This document shows, one piece after another, positions 1-8,279 of a stretch of DNA of 64,000 bases. Both the position numbers and the translations under genes were made by a program. The stretch is taken from positions 98,071 through 162,070 of the forward strand of contig NZ_SLVV01000014.1 in the NCBI RefSeq assembly GCF_004340465.1. The letters are read 5' to 3'. The stretch comes from Mesobacillus foraminis. Its GTDB lineage: Bacteria; Bacillota; Bacilli; Bacillales; Cytobacillaceae. Position 1 is the stretch's first letter. The number at the start of each line of letters is the position of its first letter. The notes beneath the pieces are model-generated. The model worked only from the letters and a program-made list of their open reading frames with translations, had not been told where the DNA came from and searched no databases.

Positions 1-197
1 TGCCTCATAACCTACGATGCTTCTTGGGCTTAGGAGAAGGGTAAACTAACGATCATGCTTTATTATCGAAAGAAAAGGTTAAAAGGATAGTAGAATCGCA
101 AAGTGTTAATGCCAGCAAGAATGAAAAGTGGCGCGTAAATGGTGTAATTTGGAAAAGTCTTTATTTATTTAGCGACCGTATAGGGGGAGGAATTTGA

Positions 198-767
198 ATG
201 TTTGTACATAAAATTAATGAAGAACTGTCATTAAAATTAATTGAATTAAGGGATGCAAAAAGCATATTTAAGTTAACAAACCAATCAAGAGAATACTTGC
301 GGGAATGGCTGCCATGGCTGGATACTACAACAAAGATTGAAGATACAGAAGAATATATTAAGATGTCACTGAAAGGCATTGCTGAAAATAGAAGCCTGAA
401 TACCGTCATTCTCTATAAGGGGAGTCACGTTGGTGTCGCTGGTTTTAATGAGATCAATTGGTCAAATAAAACAGCCTATATTGGATATTGGCTCGGAGAA
501 CAATTTCAGGGGAATGGAATTATGACCGAAGTCGCCAAAGCCTTAACAGATTATGCTTTTAGTGAGTTACACCTGAATAAAGTTGAAATTAGGGCTGCTG
601 TGGAAAATAAGAAAAGCAGAAGTGTTCCTGAAAGATTGGGTTTTGTAAATGAGGGGTGCATCAGGCAAGCAGAATGGCTATATGACCACTATGTGGACCA
701 TGTGATCTATGGAATGCTTGCTGGGGAATGGATGGTTCAAGAAGAAACACAAGAAGGTCGACGATGA
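198..767 (+). CDS. GNAT N-acetyltransferase, RimJ/RimL (YdaF-like)
   Basis: 189 aa. An acetyl-CoA-dependent N-acetyltransferase of the RimL/YdaF group, which in characterised members modifies ribosomal-protein N-termini or small amines. Seen: an N-terminal WLPWLD segment typical of the group, the core strand IGYWLGEQFQGNGIMTE carrying the Q-x-x-G-x-G/A-type acetyl-CoA loop near residues 103-108, and a late V-x-N-x-K-S-x-x-V-x-E-R-LGF block. The start is fixed by a strong AGGGGGAGGA site just upstream. It is monocistronic, first in the strip of single-gene units. The exact substrate cannot be read from sequence. Confidence 0.9.
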   Translation: MFVHKINEELSLKLIELRDAKSIFKLTNQSREYLREWLPWLDTTTKIEDTEEYIKMSLKGIAENRSLNTVILYKGSHVGVAGFNEINWSNKTAYIGYWLGEQFQGNGIMTEVAKALTDYAFSELHLNKVEIRAAVENKKSRSVPERLGFVNEGCIRQAEWLYDHYVDHVIYGMLAGEWMVQEETQEGRR

Positions 768-1052
768 AGGAAATCATCTTGTCCCTGTTTTATAGAATAA
801 GGAATCTACATAGGAAAAGGATGTAAAGTTAAAGGGGCAGAACGGTTATTAGGGTAATGATGGTGAGATAATTTGGGAAAAACTTATCCTTGAATCTCTT
901 GGTATTCATAAAAACTAAAATAGTTTAAATAATTATCCTAAGGGGGTGTTATTTATAGTTATAAATAAAAATAATGCTTTATTTCGAATCGCTCTGTTCC
1001 CTGTAGAGGTAGAGATTTACGGACTCGCTGGTCTGGCGACAGAGGTGAGCTC

Positions 1053-2006
1053 ATGAAAGTAATGAAAAAGCTTATGAAGAATCGCAGGTTTTGGGGTTAT
1101 GGTGCCGCTGTAGCGGTAACGCCATATTTGTTAATCAAAATCGCCTGGACTTTCGGTCTCTTACTGCCGACCGAACAAATGGACGATTCAAGTTGGCGCA
1201 CTGCGAACGCAGTAACAATGGTTTTAGCTGCTGCTGGGATCCTGTTAGCATTGACCTTTAGCATGAAATGGGGTGAGCGAGTGCCAGCCTGGCTGGTCGC
1301 CTTGCCTGTCTGGGTAGGTACTGGTTTACTTATTCCTATGCTGTTGCTGGCACCTGTACTTGGTCCTGCTGCGATGATACGGGATCAACAGGCAGGAGCA
1401 GCTAACGTATGGGTATATGAGCAGATTTTCGTTATGATCTCACTGGTAGGAGTGGGAATCTGTCTGCCTTTTGCATTAGCTGGTTACGCTAAAGCGCGGT
1501 GGCCAGAGGCGTTTGCTGATCCAATCAAGAATGATTTATTTCCGGGGTGCAGCCAGAACCTATATGTCACTTTGGCCAGGCTTGTCGCGGCAGGCTGTAT
1601 CCTGCTTGGATCTATTAAACTATTCTGGGCGTTTGGCGGAACGATTGGGATCCTTCCAGCTATGTTGGATAACAGGGATTTATGGTGGCGTCTATTGTCT
1701 TTGAGTACAGGTGTATGGGCCTTCGCAGGCGCGTGGGGTTTGTTGGCACTGATCACCCGACGCCGGTCGAAGAGGTTCTTCCCTCCTATGGCAGCCGCTT
1801 GGGTCTCGTCGGGAATGCTGTTCTCTTATAACCTCTTTAACTCCTTGGCCGCCACTCGGCCCGGTGCACAATCAGCACTTGAGAACCCGCTTGCATCTGT
1901 TTTAACCACAGAGTTAGGCAGCATCTTGGGAGTGACCATGGGAATAACTCTCATGATGATTCTGCACGACCGCCGGCAAGCCATGTGCCGTTCTACAAGG
2001 AAATAA
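1053..2006 (+). CDS. Multi-pass membrane protein, function unknown
   Basis: 317 aa with about eight hydrophobic segments (roughly residues 15-35, 50-70, 80-103, 122-145, 170-195, 215-235, 245-265 and 285-305). No enzymatic motif was recognised. The ATG follows a GAGGTGAG site. The gene is clearly more GC-rich than its AT-rich neighbours, which suggests a different origin. It stands alone between a GNAT gene and a decayed region. Family unassigned. Confidence 0.8.
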   Translation: MKVMKKLMKNRRFWGYGAAVAVTPYLLIKIAWTFGLLLPTEQMDDSSWRTANAVTMVLAAAGILLALTFSMKWGERVPAWLVALPVWVGTGLLIPMLLLAPVLGPAAMIRDQQAGAANVWVYEQIFVMISLVGVGICLPFALAGYAKARWPEAFADPIKNDLFPGCSQNLYVTLARLVAAGCILLGSIKLFWAFGGTIGILPAMLDNRDLWWRLLSLSTGVWAFAGAWGLLALITRRRSKRFFPPMAAAWVSSGMLFSYNLFNSLAATRPGAQSALENPLASVLTTELGSILGVTMGITLMMILHDRRQAMCRSTRK

Positions 2007-2074
2007 TGTTCACTTTATTAAATGATAGATGGCAAGCTGCTATCGGAGATTTCTTCGATTAAAAGGATCATGAT

Positions 2075-2120
2075 AAAAGGAGCTTCAGTTAAGCGTGGGG
2101 TTGCAAAAGCACTCCTTTTT
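2075..2120 (+). terminator. Hairpin terminator, dispersed-repeat type
   Basis: AAAAGGAG pairs with CTCCTTTT across a loop of about 29 nt and is followed by a T run and TTCTAATTG, the tail seen in other members of the dispersed terminator-like repeat family of this window. Confidence 0.5.
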
Positions 2121-2254
2121 CTAATTGGGCAAACTCGGCAGAATACTGGAATAAGATAGTGGTAAAATGAAGAAGGTCAAAAGACTTGAAATAGAATCGA
2201 ATTTAGTTTCGTACATTAAATGGTTATTAGTTATAAGGCAGGCAGGTCAAGAGG

Positions 2255-2420
2255 ATGGAGTTCGAAGCAGTTATGGAGGAGCTACAATCATTAGGTAAGG
2301 AACGAAGCGCTCTTTGACGTCACTACAGGGCCATGAAACCATTCAACAAGATATAAAAACAAATCAAACTTTAGCAACAAGGAGGTTACGCAGCCAGCGT
2401 CGTTGTATGCTTGATTAACG
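2255..2420 (+). pseudogene. Decayed remnant of a DNA alkylation repair (AlkD-like) gene
   Basis: The ATG at 2255 opens MEFEAVMEELQSLGKER, a typical start of AlkD-type HEAT-repeat alkylpurine glycosylases found in Bacillus (YhaZ-like). Downstream, recognisable pieces such as LFDVTTG, MKPF and DIKTNQTLA appear in different frames separated by stops. Normal members exceed 200 aa, so only the N-terminal part survives and it is multiply frameshifted. The family assignment is from memory of the conserved N-terminus. Confidence 0.5.
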
Positions 2421-2478
2421 TAGGCAAATGTTCTCATAATTAAAGAATCTCCAACAGAATACTGGAGATTCTTTAAGA

Positions 2479-3123
2479 TTATTTTTTAAACTTATCCGGA
2501 AATTGCTTTACGACTCCCTCAGAGATCGTATCTGCCATTGTGATAATATGTGTGAGCCCTTCGTCTATGGAAACGATTCTTGCGTCCCAATCTTTTGCTA
2601 GGCTTGCTGATAAATCATTTGCCACTAATTTCAAATGCATATGCAGCAAATTTTTCAGGTCTTCATTTTTCAAATAGGGGTTTGCGCCGCTTAGGAAAAC
2701 TGCTATTTCATCCGCATTCCTGTACCATTCTTTGTTTAGTTGATTCACCAAGGTTTCATTTCCACTTTTAGCACCATCTACAATCTTTCCCGCAATAACA
2801 ATATGCTCCTTAAGCAAATCCGTAAGTTTGTTTCCGGCTTTCTCTCCATATACTGGCTTTATCGCGTTACCAATATCCTCCTGATTTCTCAAAAGCCTAT
2901 TCAGAACCTGTTTTTGATCCTCCGCTCCTGCTGTTGTCGCACTTGTTATATAATTACTTGTCCACAATACATGATCAATCCAAAGTTTCCTGAATTCATT
3001 TTCAAACTGAACCTGAGATGTGCTAATGCATTCTATTCGTGGTTTAGCGTACGTACTAGTTGTTCCAGCCACCATGTTTAATGGAAATAACAAAATAAAT
3101 CCAATTAGCAATAATTTTTTCAT
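2479..3123 (-). CDS. Secreted helical protein, function unknown
   Basis: 214 aa with a clear signal peptide (MKK, hydrophobic residues 4-20, cleavage probably after TYA near residue 27). The mature part is predicted all-helical with scattered His, Trp and Asp residues (for example LWIDHVLWTSNYI and MHLKLVANDL), suggesting a four-helix-bundle-like fold. The start is supported by GGAAAGGGGAAG upstream. It is monocistronic on the minus strand. The family recurs in Bacillaceae, but no function can be assigned here. Confidence 0.8.
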   Translation of the reverse strand: MKKLLLIGFILLFPLNMVAGTTSTYAKPRIECISTSQVQFENEFRKLWIDHVLWTSNYITSATTAGAEDQKQVLNRLLRNQEDIGNAIKPVYGEKAGNKLTDLLKEHIVIAGKIVDGAKSGNETLVNQLNKEWYRNADEIAVFLSGANPYLKNEDLKNLLHMHLKLVANDLSASLAKDWDARIVSIDEGLTHIITMADTISEGVVKQFPDKFKK

Positions 3124-3488
3124 AAAAGCTTCCCCTTTCCTAGTTAAAGTGCCATTTTTATTATTCTTATGTGGAAAGTTTTTATTCCAGATAAAAGCTC
3201 AAATTACCCAGTCGTTCCCTAGATAAGTGTCTATAAAATGATAGGAAAAAAAGGGTAAAGAAGGTAAATCATTTTTGATGTTGAATATTAAAAGAAAATT
3301 ATATCTTTAAACCGATAAACGAATAAAAAGAAAGCAAGGAGAATAAACAGCTGAAACCTGCCATAAAAGGGAAGAATCACGGCAATAAACCGGTTCTCTC
3401 CAAGTACCAGCTCCCATAAAAATGTAGAATAAGCTTTTGTTTTTGGTTTTTTAGGGAATCCTGAGATTCTGAATAAGGGGTTGGCCAT
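3124..3488. other. Intergenic region without a supported gene
   Basis: This divergent spacer lies between the secreted protein (minus) and the broken alcohol dehydrogenase (plus). A minus-strand ORF at 3288-3518 is AT-rich, lacks a ribosome binding site and overlaps the dehydrogenase start, so it was not called. It should hold the promoters of both flanking genes. Confidence 0.5.
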
Positions 3489-4672
3489 ATGTATCATTTG
3501 TATTGCAGGATGTATCAACGAACGTTAAAAGCAGTGATGAAGGTTCTTCCATGGCGGCAGCCTGAATTAGTAGAGGGAGAAAAAAGTCTAAGCAAGCTGC
3601 CTGGGCTGATCAAAAAGAACGGGGTAAAGAACGTATTAATTGTAACGGACAAAGGAATTACCAAGATCGGGTTAATGGATGGGTTGCTATATGAGTTAAC
3701 TTCTATAGGGATAAAGTATGTTATTTACAACAAGACAGTACCAAACCCAACGATTGATAATATTGAAGAAGCATTAATGTCTTACCGGGCAAATGGATGT
3801 GAAGGGATTTTAGCATTTGGCGGGGGTTCGCCCATGGACTGTGCGAAGGGTGTCGGGGCACGCTTAGCCAGACCTGAAAAAAGCATTTCAGAAATGAAGG
3901 GTCAGCTAAAAGTGAGAAAAGCTATTCCTCCCTTATTTGCGGTCCCAACAACATCCGGCACTGGAAGTGAAGCCACACTCGCTGCGGTCATTTCCAATAG
4001 CAAGACGCATGAAAAATATGCTGTCCTTGATACGTTGCTGTACTGGATCCTCTGCTGACAGTAAATCTCCCACCACATATTACTTCAACGACCGGGATGG
4101 ATGCTTTAACACATGCTGTCGAGGCATACATTGGCAGAAGTAATACGGAGGAAACAAAAAAGTACTCCAGGGAGGCGGTAAGCCTCATTTTTGATAATCT
4201 CCTTGAAGCTTATTCAAATGGGACAAATATAAATGCTCGTAAAAATATGCAGATAGCTTCTTATTATGCAGGAGCTGCCTTCACAAAAGCCTTTGTTGGC
4301 TATGTCCACGCGATTGCCCATACCCTTGGGGGATTTTACAATATTCCGCATGGCTTGGCAAATGCCATCATCCTGCCGCATGTTCTTGACTATTACAGCC
4401 GTTCGGTACATAAACCTTTGGCAGAGCTGGCGGATTTAGTGGGTCTTACGGAAGAAGCTGATTCCATGGAGGTAAAAGCCGGAAAGTTCATAAGTGCAAT
4501 ACGGGAGCGTAACAAAGCCATGAACATTCCGGAGAAAGTCGAAGGTATTGTTGATAAGGATATTCCTCTCATGGTAGAACGAGCACTAAAAGAAGCCAAT
4601 CCACTTTATCCTGTACCGAGAATCTTGAACAAAGAGGATCTGTTTCATCTATACCAGGTCATTAGTAAATAA
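3489..4672 (+). pseudogene. Iron-containing alcohol dehydrogenase, frameshifted
   Basis: Two adjoining frames together make a type III (Fe-dependent) alcohol dehydrogenase of about 390 aa. The first frame (3489-4058) has the NAD loop GGGSPMDCAK and the PTTSGTGSEAT signature. The second (from about 4040 to 4672) has STTGMDALTHAVEAYI and the metal-binding HAIAHTLGGFYNIPHG. At about 4040 the text jumps from DTLL directly to (V)LDPLL; the residues normally between them (IPKYA in relatives) are absent. This fits a 16-bp deletion, which also matches the observed frame change. A ribosome binding site, AAGGGG, precedes 3489. Likely inactive. Confidence 0.85.
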
Positions 4673-4699
4673 CCACGGAGTTTATTGGGGGACCTAAGC

Positions 4700-4864
4700 G
4701 TGAAAACCTATTCAACCATTAGCAGAGTTGTATCTCCGTGTCTGGGTGGAAATAAACATCATTTTTCGGCTGAACGCGTTAAACTCATGAAGATAAGGGA
4801 TGAGAATCCATTTATGAATGTTTTAAAGGTGGTTGGAATAGCCGGAGGGAGAAAGGGGAATTAA
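4700..4864 (+). CDS. Small hypothetical ORF
   Basis: 54 aa from a GTG preceded by GGGGGACC. Basic, no membrane segment, no recognised family. It could be a genuine small gene or part of the decayed area behind the broken dehydrogenase. The rest of the 4673-5106 spacer shows a weak CGGGTGCG repeat head near 4919 and nothing else supported. Confidence 0.3.
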   Translation: MKTYSTISRVVSPCLGGNKHHFSAERVKLMKIRDENPFMNVLKVVGIAGGRKGN

Positions 4865-5106
4865 CCGTTAGCCCTAACGGGTAGATAGACGGTCTGTATA
4901 AAAATATCAATAAAATATCGGGTGCGTTGATTGAACAGCAGAAATGGAGAAATATATTGAAAAAATAGACTTCAACAGGGAGATAAGCTGCGGGATTGAA
5001 ATTTGTTTTCGCTCCCTTGCGTAGTGTTTACCTTTTTAGGTTTCAGCCGCTTTTTTAAAGGTTTCATATAAAAACAAAATGCCAAAGGAAAAGGAGCGAG
5101 CGAGTA

Positions 5107-6135
5107 ATGAATAGCAATACCAAGAGCCATTTCCCTCGGGAAACCATTGAGATGATTATTCGAGAGAATTTCGGTAAGGATATCGCTGTGGATACGATTA
5201 CCGAGTTGACCGATGGGTGGTTCAACGCAGTCTATATTTTATCTTTCGTCGGACAAGGCGTGAGGGGATTTAAGGAAGTTGTCATAAAGACTGGTGTTCA
5301 GGAATCTAAATACGTCCTTTCTTACGAGAAAAATATCATGCATGCAGAAATCCTTGTCTACAGCTTACTGCAGGACACAATCGTGCCGGTTCCAAAGATT
5401 CTCGTCCACGATTTCAGTAAGTCGCTCGTGGATTGCGATTATTTCATCATGGAGAAACTCCAGGGAGAGAATTGGATGAAAGTGGACGAAAAGATTACAC
5501 CCGAAAATAAGGAGAAGCTAATTGCTGATATCGCCCGGTACACCGCTGCACTGCATAATATAAAGGGTGGTTATTTCGGATACATAAGGAATGATAAGGA
5601 GTTTCAGTTCTCGGATTGGCGCTCTGCGTTCCAAAACATGGTTCATATAGCGATCCGGGATGGGCGAAAGGGAGGCGTCGACCTTCCCTATGATTCTATT
5701 TTGGAAGCCTTCGAGCCCTTATGGGAGATTTTGAATGAAGTTAAGGAACCATGTCTTGTCAATTTTGACATCTGGAAAATGAATATTATGCTTGCGGAAA
5801 AAGACGGCGAATACTATATTGACGGTATTATTGACCATGAGCGGGCGTTTTACGGCGACCCCTACGCCGAATTTATCTCCCTTCAGAATATCTGCGGGGA
5901 TGTGGAGCACAACAATGTATTCAAGGAAAATTACAGCTTATTATCCGGCAAACCCTTCACCTTTACAAGAAATAACAAACTGCGGTTTTATATGTACAAA
6001 ATTTATCTGTCCCTGCTTATGGGGGTAGAGGTATACCGCTATAATGAAGAGGACACCAAACGTATGCTGAAGGATTGTAATAAAAAGATTGCGAATAGTT
6101 TGGCGGAACTGAAAGAATACCTTGAAAATTCCTGA
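5107..6135 (+). CDS. Aminoglycoside phosphotransferase (APH)-family kinase
   Basis: 342 aa, protein-kinase-like fold. Seen: an N-lobe with VVIKTG (ATP-lysine strand) and, in the C-lobe, VNFDIWKMNIML, where the usual H-x-D catalytic motif reads N-x-D but Asp and the downstream Asn are kept. IDGIIDHERAFYGDP supplies the metal-binding Asp. The family phosphorylates small molecules, including antibiotics, sugars and choline, and the substrate is not deducible. The start follows AAAGGAGCG. Its APH-fold relatives at 22263 and 37925 are only distantly similar. Confidence 0.85.
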   Translation: MNSNTKSHFPRETIEMIIRENFGKDIAVDTITELTDGWFNAVYILSFVGQGVRGFKEVVIKTGVQESKYVLSYEKNIMHAEILVYSLLQDTIVPVPKILVHDFSKSLVDCDYFIMEKLQGENWMKVDEKITPENKEKLIADIARYTAALHNIKGGYFGYIRNDKEFQFSDWRSAFQNMVHIAIRDGRKGGVDLPYDSILEAFEPLWEILNEVKEPCLVNFDIWKMNIMLAEKDGEYYIDGIIDHERAFYGDPYAEFISLQNICGDVEHNNVFKENYSLLSGKPFTFTRNNKLRFYMYKIYLSLLMGVEVYRYNEEDTKRMLKDCNKKIANSLAELKEYLENS

Positions 6136-6151
6136 CCGTTTAGCATAAAGT

Positions 6152-6355
6152 TTGAGGTTTCTCTTCAATTTAAAAATGTTGCCAGGGATTGTATTAACAG
6201 TAGCTGCTGTTATTCTCTTTTATATCGGTTTTGTTAACTTTAGAGGACTTGAAGGTGCAGCTTTTGGTATTATTGATTTCATTTTAACCATTTTTTCAAT
6301 TATATCTTTTAGTATAGGAAAGAAGGATACAACTAATCAACAATCTGGTATATAA
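6152..6355 (+). CDS. Small two-helix membrane protein
   Basis: 67 aa from a TTG at 6152, or 59 aa from the ATG at 6176. There are two hydrophobic helices (about residues 11-28 and 36-53) and a polar tail ending NQQSGI. Neither start has a clear ribosome binding site. It lies 16 bp behind the kinase gene and may be cotranscribed. Function unknown. Confidence 0.5.
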   Translation: MRFLFNLKMLPGIVLTVAAVILFYIGFVNFRGLEGAAFGIIDFILTIFSIISFSIGKKDTTNQQSGI

Positions 6356-6419
6356 AAGGGATTGGTAATTTCTTTTTCGACCAATGGTTTAAAGATGACT
6401 TGGCATTTATAACAAAGAC

Positions 6420-6452
6420 AACTCGCCAACTTGAGGCGAGTTTTGCTTTTTT
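6420..6452. terminator. Bidirectional terminator hairpin
   Basis: AACTCGCC (6420-6427) pairs with GGCGAGTT (6435-6442), followed by TTGCTTTTTT. It resembles the hairpin at 14504-14532 behind the intact site-2 protease gene, including the flanking TTATAACAAA and ATGCCA, and is part of the same duplication. Confidence 0.75.
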
Positions 6453-6573
6453 ATATGCCAAATACGATGTCAAGAGGGTAGGCATTTCGATGGATTTTTA
6501 GGAAAGCAGCTCTAAACGGATCCCTTTAGCATAAGAGGAAGTGCTCAATTTTTCACACTAAACTCTAACAATA

Positions 6574-6876
6574 TTAAGGAAGCAATAACCTGTACTTGTC
6601 CATTAAGTCCCCGGCATACATACTGATCACCATTAAGAAAACAGCTAGTCCAATGTACAGAACACCCCAAATGATTTTTGTCTTTCGGTCAGATACATAA
6701 TACGACCGATCATTTTCCAATTGCTCTTCATGTTTTTTAATTTCACTTTCGTATAGTGCAAGAACCAATTCCTTCGGTTCGGTATCGATCGTTAAGATAT
6801 GTTCCAACAACATGGAATAGGTCCTTATTTCCACTTGTGTTTTGTATTTTTTAAAAAAAACGGTAACAAATACCAT
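6574..6876 (-). pseudogene. C-terminal fragment of a site-2 protease paralogue
   Basis: 100 aa whose last 85 residues closely match the C-terminus of the full-length site-2 protease at 14653-15759 (shared blocks IDTEPKE, RSYYVSDRKTKI and SMYAGDLMD). The catalytic HExxH and membrane core are missing and the apparent start lacks a ribosome binding site. It is a truncated duplicate. Similarity continues into the 3' noncoding side up to the terminator at 6420-6452. Confidence 0.7.
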
Positions 6877-6984
6877 TAGTGTTTATATAAGTAATTATGA
6901 TTAGGTGAAACTAACCATTTCATTTGAGGTTGGAGTCAAATAAAATATATTATTATTTATAATAGAAGAGGGGGATAGATAAAG

Positions 6985-7518
6985 ATGTTTAAAAAATCAC
7001 AGTGGTTGATTCTGTTATTGCCCGTGTTAATGTTAATACTTATCTCTGCTTGCAATAAAGTAGGCGTTCGTACAGAACTGTACGAAGGGAAAGCGTTAAC
7101 CATTGGAGTTGTTGGAAAACCACCTAAGGTTAATGAAACGGATATAAAATTTAACAGAATCCAACTTACTGATATTTTAAAAGAAGATTTTCATAAATCA
7201 TACGATGGTATTTTTATTATGAAGGATTCTCTTTATGAAGCATCTGAGCCAAAGTATGCAACGGTATACCCAAATTCTCCTATCCCCTTTTTCTTTATAG
7301 AAACTGAAAAGTCATATCTCCCTTTCGTTGATAAGGAATTATCGTACAAAGGTGCAATTACTGTTAAAACAAAAAGTTATGCCACAGGATATTTAAAGGA
7401 AAAAGAACAAATTACCTACTGGGAATATGGTTTATATAACGATGAAGTAAACGACAACAACATCAGAGACGCTTATAGTAGAATTTTTAAAACTATTAGC
7501 GAAAATAGATATAAGTAA
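6985..7518 (+). CDS. Lipoprotein, function unknown
   Basis: 177 aa. A lipoprotein signal peptide with lipobox LISAC puts the acylated cysteine at about residue 23. The mature domain is mixed alpha/beta with GKALTIGVVGKPP near its start. The strong site GAGGGGGATAG precedes the ATG. It is anchored to the outer face of the membrane. No family recognised with confidence. Confidence 0.85.
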   Translation: MFKKSQWLILLLPVLMLILISACNKVGVRTELYEGKALTIGVVGKPPKVNETDIKFNRIQLTDILKEDFHKSYDGIFIMKDSLYEASEPKYATVYPNSPIPFFFIETEKSYLPFVDKELSYKGAITVKTKSYATGYLKEKEQITYWEYGLYNDEVNDNNIRDAYSRIFKTISENRYK

Positions 7519-7570
7519 GAGAACATGAAATCCTCCATTTCAAATAGGGGGATGCTTGGAATTAAAAGAG

Positions 7571-7594
7571 AACACCAATAAGGTGTTTTTTTTT
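7571..7594 (+). terminator. Rho-independent terminator
   Basis: AACACC (7571-7576) and GGTGTT (7582-7587) form a stem with an AATAA loop, followed by a T run. It ends the lipoprotein transcript. Confidence 0.85.
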
Positions 7595-7754
7595 CTTGGC
7601 TGTTTTCGTAAGGATTGTTGCTAATCATACAAAAGGGGTTTAATTACAATTTTATACTATCATTAAATAAAAATTTCTTATTCAACTAAATGGCAGGATA
7701 GTTGAAGAAAAAATAAGTTTACAAAAAAGCTTTTAGTTATAAAATTCAATTGAA

Positions 7755-7784
7755 TTGACAAATCGAACTTTATCGATTTATAAT
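7755..7784 (+). promoter_or_regulatory. SigA-type promoter of the ArsR gene
   Basis: TTGACA (7755-7760), an 18-bp spacer and TATAAT (7779-7784). The predicted transcription start falls at or next to the ATG at 7791, so the mRNA would be leaderless or nearly so. The TTG of the -35 box is also an in-frame start codon and should not be taken as the gene start. Confidence 0.75.
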
Positions 7785-7790
7785 GTGAAC

Positions 7791-8093
7791 ATGGACAAGT
7801 TAAATATCTTTAAATCACTTTCAAATGAGGCTCGATTACAGATTTTAGAATGGCTTAAAGACCCTGCTGCTCATTTTGGACCACAAGATGGAATTGATTT
7901 GATAGAAGTAGGTGTGTGTGTTAGTCAAATAACAGAAAAATTAAATATGACACAATCTACTGCTTCCCAATACCTATCAACGTTACAAAAAGCTGGTTTA
8001 ATAAAGGCAACAAGAATTGGTAAATGGACTTACTATAAAAGGGATGAGGAAGCCATAAAAAATCTTGGTTTATACATTCAAACAGACCTGTAA
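7791..8093 (+). CDS. ArsR-family winged-helix transcriptional regulator
   Basis: 100 aa. A compact winged helix-turn-helix repressor: SLSNEARLQILEWL, recognition helix MTQSTASQYLSTLQKAGLI and a wing with ATRIGKWTYYKRD. It has one cysteine (in VGVCVSQI) and no classical C-x-C metal site, so sensing may be redox-based or by a non-metal ligand. The start is taken at the ATG directly after the promoter because in-frame upstream starts lie inside promoter elements. It probably controls the oxidoreductase downstream, whose leader has two copies of a 22-bp repeat. Confidence 0.85.
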   Translation: MDKLNIFKSLSNEARLQILEWLKDPAAHFGPQDGIDLIEVGVCVSQITEKLNMTQSTASQYLSTLQKAGLIKATRIGKWTYYKRDEEAIKNLGLYIQTDL

Positions 8094-8130
8094 AAACAAC
8101 TAAATTCGGATAAGAATTTAGTTGTTTTTA
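8091..8130 (+). terminator. Perfect 17-bp terminator hairpin
   Basis: 8091-8107 is perfectly complementary to 8114-8130, with loop GGATAA. It overlaps the ArsR stop codon and separates the regulator from the oxidoreductase. Confidence 0.85.
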
Positions 8131-8139
8131 CCATCTAAT

Positions 8140-8204
8140 ATATCGACAATTCTTAATATGTTTATATATTTTTTATCAAAACATATCGACAATTCTTAAT
8201 ATGT
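8140..8204 (+). promoter_or_regulatory. Two 22-bp direct repeats, candidate ArsR operators
   Basis: The sequence ATATCGACAATTC followed by TTAATATGT occurs identically at 8140-8161 and 8183-8204, 43 bp (about four helical turns) apart. Each copy has imperfect dyad symmetry around AATT. They lie in the leader of the oxidoreductase gene, and a TATATT -10-like box sits between them. Binding by the adjacent ArsR protein is inferred. Confidence 0.6.
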
Positions 8205-8279
8205 GCATTTGAAAAGTGTGATTTAGGATAATTTCCTTGTTAACAAATAAAATTATATATGAAGAGAGGATTTGAGCTC

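Noticed and set aside
3288..3518. 76-codon minus-strand ORF before the broken dehydrogenase
   Set aside because: No ribosome binding site, low complexity, overlaps the dehydrogenase start.
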